Shown piece by piece: positions 1 to 9,276 of a stretch of 64,000 nucleotides of DNA (position 1 is the first letter of the stretch; every line of letters starts with the position of its first letter). Below the pieces are notes generated by a model that saw only the letters and a program-made list of their open reading frames with translations, ran no database searches and was not told the DNA's origin. Origin of the DNA: Campylobacter taeniopygiae. Lineage in GTDB: Bacteria; Campylobacterota; Campylobacteria; Campylobacterales; Campylobacteraceae. The translations under genes were made by a program, and so were the position numbers. The stretch covers positions 62,001 to 126,000 of the forward strand of contig NZ_NXLY01000002.1 of NCBI RefSeq assembly GCF_005406225.1, given 5' to 3'.

Positions 1-779
1 ATATCTTTGTAAGATCAAATGATGGAAAAATGATCCCTCTTAACTCATTTTTAACCCTCTCTAGAAGTGTTGGGCCTGATGATGTTAAAAGATTTAATCT
101 TTTTCCAGCTGCTCTTATACAAGGAGATCCTGCATCGGGTTATTCTTCTGGACAAGCTATTGAAGCGATCTCAGCTGTTGCTAAAGAAACCTTAGGAAGT
201 GATTATTCAATTGCTTGGGCAGGAACTGCTTATCAAGAAGTTAATTCTAAAGGCACTGGATTATTTGCTTTCACCTTAGGAATGGTTTTTGTATTTTTAA
301 TTTTGGCAGCTCAATATGAAAGATGGCTTATTCCACTTGCTGTTGTTACCGCTGTTCCTTTTGCAGCATTTGGATCTTTTCTTTTAGTAGCTCTTTCAGG
401 ATTTGACAACGATATATATTTTCAAACTGGACTTTTGCTTTTAATCGGACTTTCTGCAAAAAATGCAATTTTGATTATTGAATTTGCTATGGAAGAACAT
501 CTTAAAAAAGGAAAAAGTGTTTTTGATGCTGCCATTAGTGCTGCAAAATTAAGATTTAGACCTATTGTTATGACTTCACTAGCCTTTACTTTTGGTGTTT
601 TACCAATGATTTTTGCTCATGGGGCAGGAAGTGCTTCCCGTCATGCTTTAGGAACGGGGCTTATAGGTGGGATGATCGCTGCTTCTACTTTAGCGATTTT
701 CTTTGTTCCATTATTTTTCTATCTTTTAGAAAATCTAAGTATTTGGATTAACAAGAAAAGAGGTAAAATCCGTGAATAA
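1..779 (+). CDS. cmeB: CmeB, RND multidrug efflux pump inner-membrane subunit (C-terminal part only)
   Basis: Partial gene: the frame is open to the left edge, so only about 258 C-terminal residues are present. CmeB is the proton-driven inner-membrane pump of the CmeABC tripartite system, which exports bile salts and many antimicrobials. The visible part holds the end of the second porter region (GDPASGYSSGQA) and the last membrane helices, including the family-typical GLSAKNAILIIEFA and FRPIVMTSLAF segments. The stop codon overlaps the GTG start of cmeC by 8 bases, so the two are translationally coupled. Identity as CmeB rests on RND family features plus the adjacent CmeC; the family assignment is very secure. 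Confidence 0.93.
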   Translation, partial: IFVRSNDGKMIPLNSFLTLSRSVGPDDVKRFNLFPAALIQGDPASGYSSGQAIEAISAVAKETLGSDYSIAWAGTAYQEVNSKGTGLFAFTLGMVFVFLILAAQYERWLIPLAVVTAVPFAAFGSFLLVALSGFDNDIYFQTGLLLLIGLSAKNAILIIEFAMEEHLKKGKSVFDAAISAAKLRFRPIVMTSLAFTFGVLPMIFAHGAGSASRHALGTGLIGGMIAASTLAIFFVPLFFYLLENLSIWINKKRGKIRE

Positions 780-2235
780 GATTATTTCAATAAGTATTAT
801 TACAAGTCTTGGATTATTGATTTCAGCCTGCTCTTTAAGCCCAAATTTAAATATTCCTGAAGCAAATTATACCCTTGCTGATAGCAAACAAGAAAATAAT
901 AACGGTATTGATCAAAGATGGTGGGAAGAATTTCAAGATGAACATTTAAATAAACTTGTTGATTTATCCCTTAGGAACAATTCTGATTTAAAAATTGCTT
1001 ATATACATTTAAAACAAGCTAGCGCACAATTAGGGATCGATTTTAGCAATTTATTGCCAAAATTTGATGCAAGTGCAAATGCTCTAAGAAGTAAAACTTC
1101 GATAAATGCACCAACAAATAAAAGTGGTCAATTTAATTATGGCAATGACTTTAAAATGGGGTTAAATTTAAGCTATGAAATTGATCTTTGGGGTAAGTAC
1201 CGAGATTCTTACAGAGCAAGTAAAGCTTCTTTTGAGGCAAGTAAATATGATTATGAAGCGGCAAGACTTTCCATTATTTCAAATACAGTTCAAACGTATT
1301 TTAATCTCGTAAATGCTTATGAAAATGAAAATGCTTTAAAGCAAGCTTATGAAGCAGCACAAGAAATTTATCGCATTAATAATGAAAAATTTTCAGCAGG
1401 AACTACTGGAGAGTATGAATTATCTCAAGCTAAAGCCAATCTTGAAAGTATTTCTTTACAATACAATCAAGCACAACTTAATAAAGAAAACTATCTTAAA
1501 GCCTTAAAAATATTAACCTCCAATGATTTAAATAATATACTTTATCAAAATCAAGACTACCAAACCTTTAATCTTAAAGAGTTTGATATTCCAACTGGAA
1601 TCACTAGCGAAATTTTATTACAACGTCCTGATATCAGCTCTTCTTTAGAAAAACTCATGCAAAAAAATTATCTTATAGGCGTTGCTCGTTCAGCTTTTTT
1701 ACCTAGTCTTTCCTTAACCGGACTTTTAGGTTTTGAAAGTAATGATTTAGATACTTTGGTAAAAAATGGCTCTAAAACGTGGAATATAGGTGGAAGTTTT
1801 TTAATGCCTATTTTCCACTGGGGTGAAATTAATGAAAATGTTAATTTAGCCAAATTAAATAAAGATGAAGCCTTTATAAACTATGAGAATACTTTAAAAA
1901 CGGCCTTTGGGGAAATTCGGTACGCTTTAGTTTCTAGAAAAAACATACGCTTACAATACGATAATGCTTTATCTAGCGAACAAGCCTATAAAAGGATTTA
2001 TGAAATTGCTAAAGAGCGTTATGATGTAGGAGAAATGTCTTTGCAAGATTATTTAGAAGCTCGAAAAAATTGGCTTAATTCTCAAATCAATTTCAACAAT
2101 ACAAAATACTCTTATGCTAACTCTATCGTAGATGTTATCAAAGCCTTTGGCGGTGGATTTGATCGACAAGATGAAAATTCTTGGGAAAATGCCCAAAAAG
2201 AAGAGTTTCAAAATTTAGAAAATTCTTTAAAATAA
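772..2235 (+). CDS. cmeC: CmeC, outer-membrane channel lipoprotein of the CmeABC efflux pump
   Basis: 487-residue TolC/OprM-type outer membrane factor that forms the exit duct of CmeABC. It has a lipoprotein signal with lipobox ISAC and Cys20 as the lipidation site. Two OEP repeats follow, with long coiled-coil helices (around residues 60-270 and 280-470) and typical segments such as LNLSYEIDLWGKY and RPDISSSLEKLM. The start is GTG at 772, inside the end of cmeB, preceded by AGAGG. It is the last gene of the operon; a convergent hairpin follows. Length is close to the roughly 490 residues I recall for C. jejuni CmeC. Confidence 0.95.
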   Translation: MNKIISISIITSLGLLISACSLSPNLNIPEANYTLADSKQENNNGIDQRWWEEFQDEHLNKLVDLSLRNNSDLKIAYIHLKQASAQLGIDFSNLLPKFDASANALRSKTSINAPTNKSGQFNYGNDFKMGLNLSYEIDLWGKYRDSYRASKASFEASKYDYEAARLSIISNTVQTYFNLVNAYENENALKQAYEAAQEIYRINNEKFSAGTTGEYELSQAKANLESISLQYNQAQLNKENYLKALKILTSNDLNNILYQNQDYQTFNLKEFDIPTGITSEILLQRPDISSSLEKLMQKNYLIGVARSAFLPSLSLTGLLGFESNDLDTLVKNGSKTWNIGGSFLMPIFHWGEINENVNLAKLNKDEAFINYENTLKTAFGEIRYALVSRKNIRLQYDNALSSEQAYKRIYEIAKERYDVGEMSLQDYLEARKNWLNSQINFNNTKYSYANSIVDVIKAFGGGFDRQDENSWENAQKEEFQNLENSLK

Positions 2236-2240
2236 ACGTT

Positions 2241-2266
2241 TGATTTAGAAATCTTTTTCTAAATCA
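2241..2266. terminator. Hairpin between convergent cmeC and the 83-aa gene
   Basis: Perfect 11-bp arms (2241-2251 and 2256-2266) around a 4-base loop TCTT. It lies just after the cmeC stop and overlaps the last codons of the opposing gene, so it can serve as a bidirectional terminator. A T-rich stretch is present in the loop, but no long T tract follows, so strength is uncertain. Confidence 0.6.
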
Positions 2267-2496
2267 GCGCTTGTGATTTTATAGGCCTTATAAATAGCTG
2301 GTAATATTTTTCTTATTGCATAATCATAATGATAAAATCGTTTATACATCTCTTGAGCATTTAAATCTTTTGCATTTTTAAAATCAAAAACTTCAGTATT
2401 TTTCAATTTTTCAATATTTTCATCAAAAAAAGAATAAAATTCTGATCTTTTTTTAAATAAGGCATTTAAATCCTTAACAATTTCTGATTTTTCCAT
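2245..2496 (-). CDS. Conserved small protein of unknown function (83 aa)
   Basis: 83-residue, charged, soluble protein with no signal peptide or membrane segment; predicted mostly helical (KDLNALFKKRSEFYSFFDENIEK, then a Tyr-rich stretch near MYKRFYHYDYAIRK). A good ribosome site (AAGGA, 10 bases before the ATG) supports it as a real gene. It stands alone, convergent with cmeC and divergent from the radical-SAM gene. In position it matches the Cj0364-type gene I remember from C. jejuni. No function is assigned. Confidence 0.8.
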   Translation of the reverse strand: MEKSEIVKDLNALFKKRSEFYSFFDENIEKLKNTEVFDFKNAKDLNAQEMYKRFYHYDYAIRKILPAIYKAYKITSADLEKDF

Positions 2497-2606
2497 AATA
2501 TCACATCCTTTTAAAATAATTTCTATTGAAATATAAAAAATTTACCATTAATTTAGTAAAAATTTGATAAAGTTCTCTATCATACTTTAATTATTAGGTT
2601 TATTCG

Positions 2607-3947
2607 ATGAATTTGTTTCAAAATTTAGCTTTAAAATATTCTCATATTATGATGGAAAAATCTTTAGAAAAAGGTTTTAATGTTGAGCTTTTAAAGGATC
2701 CAAAAGAAAAAATCCCAAAAAATGATAAAACTTATATGCTTTATGCTCATATACCTTTTTGTCATACTTTTTGTCCTTATTGCAGTTTTCATAAATATTA
2801 TTATGATGAAGAATTAGCTAAAATTTATTTTGAAAATCTAAGAAAAGAAATACTCTTAATTAAAGAAAAGGGGTTTGATTTTACCTCTATGTATGTTGGT
2901 GGTGGCACAACTCTTATTCATGAAGAAGAGCTACTAAAAACCTTGGAACTTTGTAAAAAAATTTTCAATATTAAAGAAATTTCTTGCGAAACGGATCCAA
3001 ATCATATAAAACCTGAAAAACTTTCCATGTTTAAAGGCGTAATCGATAGGTTAAGTTGCGGAGTTCAGAGTTTCAATGACGATATTTTAAAAAAAGTTGC
3101 AAGATATAATAAATTTGGCTCTTCTCAAATGCTTCAAGAAAAAATTTCAAAAGCAATAAATATTTTGCCTATTTTTAGTATAGATTTGATCTTTAATCTT
3201 CCAGGACAAACAACAGAGCAACTTTTAAATGATTTAACTGTTGCTAAAAATTTAGCTCCTCAACAAATTACAACTTATCCCTTAATGAAATCAGGATTAA
3301 CCAAAGATAATATAGCTAAAAGTTTAGGCGTAAGCACTGAAGATAATGAATTTAAATTTTATCAAATCATACGAGACTTTTTTAAAGATTATCAGCAAAA
3401 TAATGGCTGGAGTTTCTCTTTGGAAAAAAATACATTCAATGATGAATATGTAAGCTCTCATCATGAATATTTAGGAGTGGGTAGTGGTGCTTTTAGTTTT
3501 TTAGATGGAGAACTTTTAATCAATGCTTTTGATTTAAACGATTATTCAAGACTTATAAAAGAAAAACAAAATGCAAATATTGCAAAAGCTAATTTTGATA
3601 AAAAAGAAATCATAAAATACGTCTTTTTAACTGAAATTTTTGCGGGAAAAATAGATATCAAACGCTTCAATAAAACTCTTAATTGCGATCTTGAAAAAGA
3701 GCTTTTTATTGAGCTTTTGGGTCTTAAAATGAGCGGAGCCATCAAAAAAGAAGATGATTTTTTAACTACAAGCAAATTTGGTCAATATCTTTTTGTTGTT
3801 TTAATGAAAGATTTTTACACTGGAATGGATCTTGTTCGTGCAGTTTTTAGAGATAGTAAGCGTATTAAAAATAAAAACTTTATCGACATTATGAAAGAAG
3901 ATGTTAATCCGCTTGAACCCGCTAGTATGGAGATCAAGGCGAATTAA
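2607..3947 (+). CDS. Radical SAM coproporphyrinogen III oxidase-like protein (HemN/HemW family)
   Basis: 446-residue radical SAM protein. The 4Fe-4S/SAM motif is Cys52-x3-Cys56-x2-Cys59 followed by Ser60-Phe61, and the SAM-binding glycine motif GGGT lies at 98-101. True HemN oxidases have a further Cys (CxxxCxxCxC); here that place is Phe, as in HemW heme chaperones and related paralogues. It is often annotated as an oxygen-independent coproporphyrinogen III oxidase. Radical SAM membership is certain; the precise reaction is not. It is convergent with hemJ, 2 bases away, which also acts in heme formation. Confidence 0.85.
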   Translation: MNLFQNLALKYSHIMMEKSLEKGFNVELLKDPKEKIPKNDKTYMLYAHIPFCHTFCPYCSFHKYYYDEELAKIYFENLRKEILLIKEKGFDFTSMYVGGGTTLIHEEELLKTLELCKKIFNIKEISCETDPNHIKPEKLSMFKGVIDRLSCGVQSFNDDILKKVARYNKFGSSQMLQEKISKAINILPIFSIDLIFNLPGQTTEQLLNDLTVAKNLAPQQITTYPLMKSGLTKDNIAKSLGVSTEDNEFKFYQIIRDFFKDYQQNNGWSFSLEKNTFNDEYVSSHHEYLGVGSGAFSFLDGELLINAFDLNDYSRLIKEKQNANIAKANFDKKEIIKYVFLTEIFAGKIDIKRFNKTLNCDLEKELFIELLGLKMSGAIKKEDDFLTTSKFGQYLFVVLMKDFYTGMDLVRAVFRDSKRIKNKNFIDIMKEDVNPLEPASMEIKAN

Positions 3948-3949
3948 GA

Positions 3950-4402
3950 TTAGAACGGGCGGACAACCATCATTAAAGCAATGATGATAAACATAATTGT
4001 GGGAAATTCATTATAAATTCTAAAGTATTTTCCGCTTTTTGTATAAATATCTTTAGATAAAGCTTTTAAACAAAAATAATTGTGTATATGAAAAAGGATT
4101 AAAAGCGTTACACAGGTAAGTTTTACATGCATATAAGCTGCCCCTTCCATTAAAATTTCTTTATGAGCATGCAACATTAAACTTCCGGTAATCAAAGTCG
4201 CAATCATTGCAGGGTTTTGTATAGCAAAATAAAGTTTTCTCTCTTGAATTTTTACCACATCAGTAAAACCTTTATTTTCTTTATGTTCTACATGATATAC
4301 AAAAAGTCTTGGCAAGTAAAAAAGTCCGGCCATCCAAGAAACAAAAGCTAGATAATGCACCCATTTAATCCAAAAATAATACTCATTAATCCATTCTGTC
4401 AT
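3950..4402 (-). CDS. hemJ: HemJ-type protoporphyrinogen IX oxidase (membrane protein)
   Basis: 150-residue inner-membrane protein with four predicted helices, matching the HemJ (UPF0093) family, which oxidises protoporphyrinogen IX to protoporphyrin IX in the penultimate step of heme synthesis. The conserved His (His16 in WVHYLAF) and Lys (Lys94 in MHVKLTC) are present, along with the typical GLFYLPRLFVYH segment. It overlaps lspA by 17 bases and is the last gene of glmM-lspA-hemJ. Convergent with the radical SAM gene. Confidence 0.88.
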   Translation of the reverse strand: MTEWINEYYFWIKWVHYLAFVSWMAGLFYLPRLFVYHVEHKENKGFTDVVKIQERKLYFAIQNPAMIATLITGSLMLHAHKEILMEGAAYMHVKLTCVTLLILFHIHNYFCLKALSKDIYTKSGKYFRIYNEFPTIMFIIIALMMVVRPF

Positions 4403-4847
4403 TTTTACTCCTTCTTTTTATAAAAATTTCTTGTATAAAAATCAACGCAACACTAATATTTATCATAACATCTGCTACATTAAAAATAGCAAAATTAAAC
4501 CATTTGTGCCAAAAAAACATATCTACAACTCCACCATGTACAAAACGATCCAAAAGATTTGAGCATCCAGAACCTAACATTATCCCAAAAGCTACGATAT
4601 GTTCTTTTAAAAATTTTTTTTGCCAAAAAAGATACATGACAAGTATCAATATAAATACCAAATGAAAATATTTTAAATAATGATCTAAAAAACTAAGCAT
4701 TGAAAATGCAATACCAGTGTTTAGAGCAAAGGTTAAATCAAAATATTCACTTTGCCACCTCATCCCCCCTAAAGTCAATTGCTTAACCCATTGATCTAGG
4801 ATAAATGCTGCTATAAAACAAAGGATAAATTGTAATTTTTTACTCAT
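4386..4847 (-). CDS. lspA: Lipoprotein signal peptidase II
   Basis: 153-residue inner-membrane aspartyl protease that removes the signal peptide from prolipoproteins after diacylglyceryl transfer; clients in this window include CmeC and CdtA. It has four membrane helices and both catalytic Asp residues: Asp109 in the VVDMFFW segment and Asp126 in FNVAD. The SNLLDR motif is at 96-101. It overlaps glmM by 8 bases and hemJ by 17, indicating one transcript. Confidence 0.96.
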   Translation of the reverse strand: MSKKLQFILCFIAAFILDQWVKQLTLGGMRWQSEYFDLTFALNTGIAFSMLSFLDHYLKYFHLVFILILVMYLFWQKKFLKEHIVAFGIMLGSGCSNLLDRFVHGGVVDMFFWHKWFNFAIFNVADVMINISVALIFIQEIFIKRRSKNDRMD

Positions 4848-6177
4848 TTAAAGCTTTCTTAAAAAAATTAATAACATTATTCATTTCTTTTTCCAAAACT
4901 TTACTATCTTTATTTTCTAGCAAAAGCCTGATCAAATTTTCAGTTCCAGAGTAACGAAATAAATAATTAATATTTTTATTTTCCAAATCTTTTTTTAGTT
5001 CTTTTAAACCTTTAATTTTTTCTAAGTCTTTTTTTTCAGAAATTTTCAAATTTGTTAAAAGTTGCGGATAAGGCTTAATTTGACTTAAAATCGCACTCGC
5101 ACTTTTTTTCCTTGAAAGCATTAATGCACTAAATTGCAAGGCTGCTATAAGCCCATCTCCTGTTTTAGCATAATCACTAAAAATAATATGCCCACTTTGT
5201 TCTCCACCAAAATTTCCACCGATGGCTTTTAGTTTTTCGAGTACATATTTATCTCCAACATTGCAAGTTTCAAGTGAAATTTCATGCTTATTTAAAAATT
5301 CTTTCAACGCCCCATTACTCATAATAGTTGCAACAACGCTTGATTTTAACTTGCCTTGCTCTTTTAAATAAAGAGCTAAAACACCTAATAAGCTATCACC
5401 ATGTGCCACTTCGCCTTTTTCATTCACTACCACCAAACGATCAGCATCTCCATCGAAAGCAAAACCAACATCTGCACGAAATTTTATCACTTCAGATGCT
5501 AAATTCGACGGGTGCAAAGCTCCACAATTTTCATTAATATTAAGCCCATTTGGTTGATCATTGATCACAATAACTTCTGCCCCAAGCTCTCTAAATACAG
5601 TTGGTGCTACCTTATAAGAAGCTCCATGCGCCACATCTAAAACAACACGTAATGATTTTAAAGTCAAATCTTTAGGAAAAGAATTTTTAATTGAAACAAT
5701 ATAACGTCCTATAACATCATCAATTCTTTTAGCTTGTCCTATTTGATCCATACTCACTTTAGAATCTTGTATAAGTTTGTCATTAAAATAAATTTCTTCT
5801 ATTTTTCTTTCAACATCTTCATTAAGCTTATTTCCATGTGCGTCAAAAAATTTAATACCATTATCATAATAAGGATTATGAGAAGCCGAGATCATTATAC
5901 CTGCATCGCAACGCATATCTTCTGTTAAAAAAGCAATAGCAGGGGTTGGCATAGGTCCTATTTCAATGACATTATATCCTATAGAAGTCAAACCTGATAC
6001 AATAGCATTTTCTATCATATAACCACTTCGCCTAGTATCCTTACCTACTAAAATATTATTTGTAATACTTTTATCTTTAAAATAAATTCCAGCAGCCATA
6101 GCCAAACGCATCGCTAAAAAACTATCTAGGAATTCTCCAGCTTTTGCTCTTACGCCATCCGTTCCAAAAAGTTTCAT
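4840..6177 (-). CDS. glmM: Phosphoglucosamine mutase
   Basis: 445-residue alpha-D-phosphohexomutase converting glucosamine-6-phosphate to glucosamine-1-phosphate for peptidoglycan and LOS precursors. The phosphoserine loop is ISASHNP with Ser99 as the phosphorylated residue. The metal-binding loop DGDADR, the sugar-binding GGEQSG and the phosphate-binding RYSGTEN are all present. Full length for the family. First gene of glmM-lspA-hemJ, with a weak ribosome site (AAAAAAGGATA) before the ATG. Confidence 0.97.
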   Translation of the reverse strand: MKLFGTDGVRAKAGEFLDSFLAMRLAMAAGIYFKDKSITNNILVGKDTRRSGYMIENAIVSGLTSIGYNVIEIGPMPTPAIAFLTEDMRCDAGIMISASHNPYYDNGIKFFDAHGNKLNEDVERKIEEIYFNDKLIQDSKVSMDQIGQAKRIDDVIGRYIVSIKNSFPKDLTLKSLRVVLDVAHGASYKVAPTVFRELGAEVIVINDQPNGLNINENCGALHPSNLASEVIKFRADVGFAFDGDADRLVVVNEKGEVAHGDSLLGVLALYLKEQGKLKSSVVATIMSNGALKEFLNKHEISLETCNVGDKYVLEKLKAIGGNFGGEQSGHIIFSDYAKTGDGLIAALQFSALMLSRKKSASAILSQIKPYPQLLTNLKISEKKDLEKIKGLKELKKDLENKNINYLFRYSGTENLIRLLLENKDSKVLEKEMNNVINFFKKALNE

Positions 6178-6232
6178 TTATATCCTTTTTTGATAGTATT
6201 ACTTTAAATTATAACAAAAAATAAAGTCTAAA

Positions 6233-6264
6233 AAACTAATAGACTTAAAAAAGTCTATTAGTTT
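6233..6264 (-). terminator. Intrinsic terminator after the cytochrome c peroxidase gene
   Basis: Perfect 14-bp inverted repeat (6233-6246 and 6251-6264) with a 4-base loop, beginning 2 bases after the stop codon of the peroxidase gene. On the minus strand the stem is followed by a T-rich run, as expected for Rho-independent termination. Confidence 0.82.
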
Positions 6265-6266
6265 AA

Positions 6267-7286
6267 TTAGAATTGAGGTAGTGGTGTTTTTTCTGTGGAA
6301 ACTGGAAGCTGAGGATAAATTATTTTAGGTTTAACACCTGTTAAAGATTTTAAAAATGTCTCTATACTTTTTGCATCTTTATTAGAAATGTTAATTCCAA
6401 GTTGCACACTTCCCATCTCTTTGATAGCATCGGTTAATTTCCAAATCGCCCCATTGTGAAAATAAGGTGCTGTTTCGGCTACATTTCTTAAAGTTGGAGT
6501 TTTAACCATTCCGTTTGCATCTCCTTTAAAATCACCTAAATTAGAAAATTTATATTTTCCAGCTACTTCGAAAGGTTGCATATTTCCGCCCAAATTAACT
6601 CCGTTATGACAAGCCACACATCCTTTATCTATAAAAAGTCTTAAACCTTTTTTCTCATCATTGCTTAAGGCTTTTTCATCGCCATTTAAAAAAGCATCAA
6701 AGCGAGATGGAGTAATCAAAGTTCTTTCAAAATTTGCAATCGCATCGGCTATATTGTCAAAACTAACACCACTTTTGCCATAAATTTGTTTAAATTCTTT
6801 CACATATTCAGGTAAAGATGAAATTTTTTCAACAGCTAATTTTGCAGGAGTAGCCATTTCTGGTTCTGATTGTATAGGGCCTTTGGCTTGATCTGCTAAA
6901 TTTTTCGCACGACCATCCCAAAACTGTACATTATTTAAAAATGCATTATAAACAGTTGGAGAATTTAAATGATGGGGATTTTCTTTCCATTTATTTCCTA
7001 TAGCAGTTGAAACTCCATCTGCACCACCTAAACCTAAATTATGACAAGTATTGCATGAAATAATACCACTTTTTGAGAGTCTAGGATCAAAATAAAGTTT
7101 TTTACCAAGTTCAACTTTTCTAAGATCAAATTGACTTACTTTCACCCCATTTGATTTTAAAATTTCCTCAACGCCTTTTTGATCTTTTGGCAAAGGCTTT
7201 AAACCAGAATTTTTAGCCTCATCAATTAAATTCATTGCACTTAGGCTTGAAGCAACAAATATTGCTGCAAACAACAAAAATCTCAT
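6267..7286 (-). CDS. Periplasmic di-heme cytochrome c peroxidase
   Basis: 339-residue secreted di-heme peroxidase of the CcpA/MauG family, which reduces hydrogen peroxide to water in the periplasm with electrons from cytochrome c. It has an N-terminal signal peptide (about residues 1-17). The heme c sites are Cys78-Cys81-His82 (CNTCH) and Cys223-Cys226-His227 (CVACH). Single gene with its own terminator; the 190-bp upstream gap is AT-rich and must hold its promoter. It resembles the Cj0358 peroxidase of C. jejuni. Substrate range is not visible from sequence. Confidence 0.93.
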   Translation of the reverse strand: MRFLLFAAIFVASSLSAMNLIDEAKNSGLKPLPKDQKGVEEILKSNGVKVSQFDLRKVELGKKLYFDPRLSKSGIISCNTCHNLGLGGADGVSTAIGNKWKENPHHLNSPTVYNAFLNNVQFWDGRAKNLADQAKGPIQSEPEMATPAKLAVEKISSLPEYVKEFKQIYGKSGVSFDNIADAIANFERTLITPSRFDAFLNGDEKALSNDEKKGLRLFIDKGCVACHNGVNLGGNMQPFEVAGKYKFSNLGDFKGDANGMVKTPTLRNVAETAPYFHNGAIWKLTDAIKEMGSVQLGINISNKDAKSIETFLKSLTGVKPKIIYPQLPVSTEKTPLPQF

Positions 7287-7491
7287 CTTTTACTCCTTTA
7301 TATAGAATTAAAAATTTTAAATTTATTAATCTATATTAATAAATTATGAATAAATACTATTCTTTTAACGCTTAAATAAGAATAAAAAATATGTATTAAT
7401 ATTTTTTATTCTTAGCTAGACTTATTTATTTTTTTTATCTATAATATTCCTTTACAAACAACCTAAAAATAATATTATGAGGTTTATAACA

Positions 7492-8103
7492 GTGGAAAAT
7501 TTAATTATTTACGCTATGGCTTATTGCTTAGGTGCAATTCCTTTTGGCTTAATTTTGACAAAAAAATTTGCAAATATAAATATCAAAAATCAAGGATCAA
7601 AAAATATAGGAGCAACTAATGTTTTAAGGGTTGTAAAAGAATATAATCCCGCTTTAGCTAAAAAACTTGCCATCACAACAGTGATTTTAGACTTTGCAAA
7701 AGCTGCATTACCTTTACTTGTGTTAAAATTTTTAAATTATGATTTAAATGTGCTTTGGAGCGTTGCTGTATTAGCTGTATTTGGACATTGTTATTCTATT
7801 TATTTATTATTTGAAGGTGGAAAAGGTGTTGCAACAGGCGCTGGAGCTATGATTGTACTTTTACCTTTAGAGGTTGTAACAGCTTTTGTTGTTTGGTTTA
7901 TTGTGGGTAAAATTTTTAAAATTTCTTCCTTGGCATCTTTATTGGCCTTAGTAACCTTTATTGGAAGTTCTTTTATTTTTAATTACAATATGGAAGTTAT
8001 TAATACTCACGCACCTGTATTTATCATAGCTTTTCTTATTTTTTATAAGCATATTCCAAATATTTATAGATTAATTTTCAAAAAAGAATGCAAAGTCATA
8101 TAA
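7492..8103 (+). CDS. plsY: Glycerol-3-phosphate acyltransferase PlsY
   Basis: Inner-membrane enzyme that transfers acyl groups from acyl-phosphate (made by PlsX, also in this window) to glycerol-3-phosphate, the first step of phospholipid synthesis. The family motifs GSKNIGATNVLR and GGKGVATG are intact among five or more hydrophobic helices. I chose the GTG at 7492: TGAGG lies 9 bases before it, and this ribosome site covers the alternative ATG at 7477, which itself has no upstream ribosome site. That gives 203 residues, the usual family length. folB overlaps its end. Confidence 0.92.
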   Translation: MENLIIYAMAYCLGAIPFGLILTKKFANINIKNQGSKNIGATNVLRVVKEYNPALAKKLAITTVILDFAKAALPLLVLKFLNYDLNVLWSVAVLAVFGHCYSIYLLFEGGKGVATGAGAMIVLLPLEVVTAFVVWFIVGKIFKISSLASLLALVTFIGSSFIFNYNMEVINTHAPVFIIAFLIFYKHIPNIYRLIFKKECKVI

Positions 8104-8405
8104 GCATAAAAATACATTTTAAATGTATTATCGGAATTTTAAACTTTGAACGCAAAAAAAAGCAAAAAATTTGTGTTAAATTAAAAGCTAAGGCAAATGA
8201 TTTTTTAGACTATGCAAAGGTTTCAAAAAAAATCAAAAAAATATACAAAAAAGAAAAATTTTTTACCTTAGAGGAATCTTTGGATTTTGTAAGTGAAAAA
8301 CTTCATTGTAAATTTCCTCAAATCACTTATTTGAAAATAGCAACTTTTAAACCTAAAATAATAAAAAATGGCAAAGTTGGAGTAAAATTAAAAAAAAGAT
8401 ATTAA
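8088..8405 (+). CDS. folB: Dihydroneopterin aldolase-like protein
   Basis: 105-residue protein of the FolB family, which cleaves 7,8-dihydroneopterin in folate synthesis. The family pattern is visible: an early IIGILNFERKKKQ strand-turn, the DYAKV segment and FFTLEESLDFVSEKL. It is shorter and more Lys-rich than typical FolB (about 120 residues). It overlaps the end of plsY by 16 bases in another frame, so it is translationally coupled. Family call is fairly strong; catalytic activity is inferred. Confidence 0.78.
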   Translation: MQSHISIKIHFKCIIGILNFERKKKQKICVKLKAKANDFLDYAKVSKKIKKIYKKEKFFTLEESLDFVSEKLHCKFPQITYLKIATFKPKIIKNGKVGVKLKKRY

Positions 8406-8445
8406 TTTTTTTTTAAAGATATCTAAACATTTACTTAAACTATGT

Positions 8446-8451
8446 TATAAT
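8446..8451 (+). promoter_or_regulatory. Putative -10 element for cosR
   Basis: TATAAT preceded by TATGT, in an AT-rich 79-bp gap and 34 bases before the cosR ATG. This matches the Campylobacter housekeeping promoter style, in which the -35 box is usually unrecognisable. Not mapped experimentally here. Confidence 0.5.
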
Positions 8452-8484
8452 TTTTAAAATTTTCTTATTACGAAGGATAAAACA

Positions 8485-9156
8485 ATGAGAATTTTAGTTA
8501 TAGAGGATGAAATTAGCCTTAATAAGTCTATTATAGATAATCTCAATGAATTTGGCTATCAAACAGATTCATCGGAAAATTTTAAAGATGGGGAATATTA
8601 TATTGGAATAAGACATTATGATTTGGTATTAGCAAGCTGGAACCTATCTGATGGTGATGGTACAGAACTTATCAATATCATAAAACAAAAATCCCCTAGA
8701 ACTTCAATAGTTATCATGTCTTCAAAAACTGATAAAGAAACAGAAATAAAAGCTCTTAAAGCAGGAGCTGATGATTTTATAAAAAAACCTTTAGATTTTG
8801 ATATTTTACTAGCAAGAATTGAAGCAAGATTAAGACTTGGTGGAACAAATGTGATTAAAATTGAAGATCTTATCATTGATCCAGATGAAGAAAAAATCAC
8901 TTATAAGGATCAAGATATAGAACTCAAAGGGAAACCTTTTGAGGTTTTAACTCATTTAGCTAGACATTCAGATCAAATTGTATCTAAAGAACAACTTTTA
9001 GATGCTATTTGGGAAGAACCTGAACTTGTAACCCCAAATGTTATTGAAGTAGCTATCAATCAAATTCGCCAAAAAATGGACAAACCTTTAAATATTTCTA
9101 CTATTGAAACAGTTCGTAGAAGAGGATATCGTTTCTGCTTTCCTAAAAAATCTTGA
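8485..9156 (+). CDS. cosR: CosR, atypical orphan OmpR-type response regulator
   Basis: 223-residue regulator with an N-terminal receiver domain (1-120) and a C-terminal winged-helix OmpR DNA-binding domain (about 125-220, ending RRRGYRFCF). The acidic pocket residues Glu7-Asp8 are kept, but the place of the phosphorylated Asp is Ser51 (DLVLASWNLSDG), so phosphorylation-independent action is likely. This agrees with CosR of C. jejuni and HP1043/HsrA of Helicobacter, essential regulators of oxidative-stress genes. No histidine kinase gene is adjacent. A strong terminator follows. Confidence 0.95.
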   Translation: MRILVIEDEISLNKSIIDNLNEFGYQTDSSENFKDGEYYIGIRHYDLVLASWNLSDGDGTELINIIKQKSPRTSIVIMSSKTDKETEIKALKAGADDFIKKPLDFDILLARIEARLRLGGTNVIKIEDLIIDPDEEKITYKDQDIELKGKPFEVLTHLARHSDQIVSKEQLLDAIWEEPELVTPNVIEVAINQIRQKMDKPLNISTIETVRRRGYRFCFPKKS

Positions 9157-9159
9157 AAA

Positions 9160-9190
9160 AAATTTTACACCATTTCTTGGTGTAAAATTT
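9160..9190 (+). terminator. Intrinsic terminator after cosR
   Basis: Perfect 13-bp arms (9160-9172 and 9178-9190) with a 5-base loop TTTCT, 3 bases after the cosR stop and followed by ATCTTTTTTATT. A textbook Rho-independent terminator isolating cosR from the ferredoxin gene. Confidence 0.88.
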
Positions 9191-9276
9191 ATCTTTTTTA
9201 TTTAATTTTATATTATATTTAAGTTTGATTATTGTATAAACTAGACAAAATATTATTTAGTTTATGAAAGGTTATA

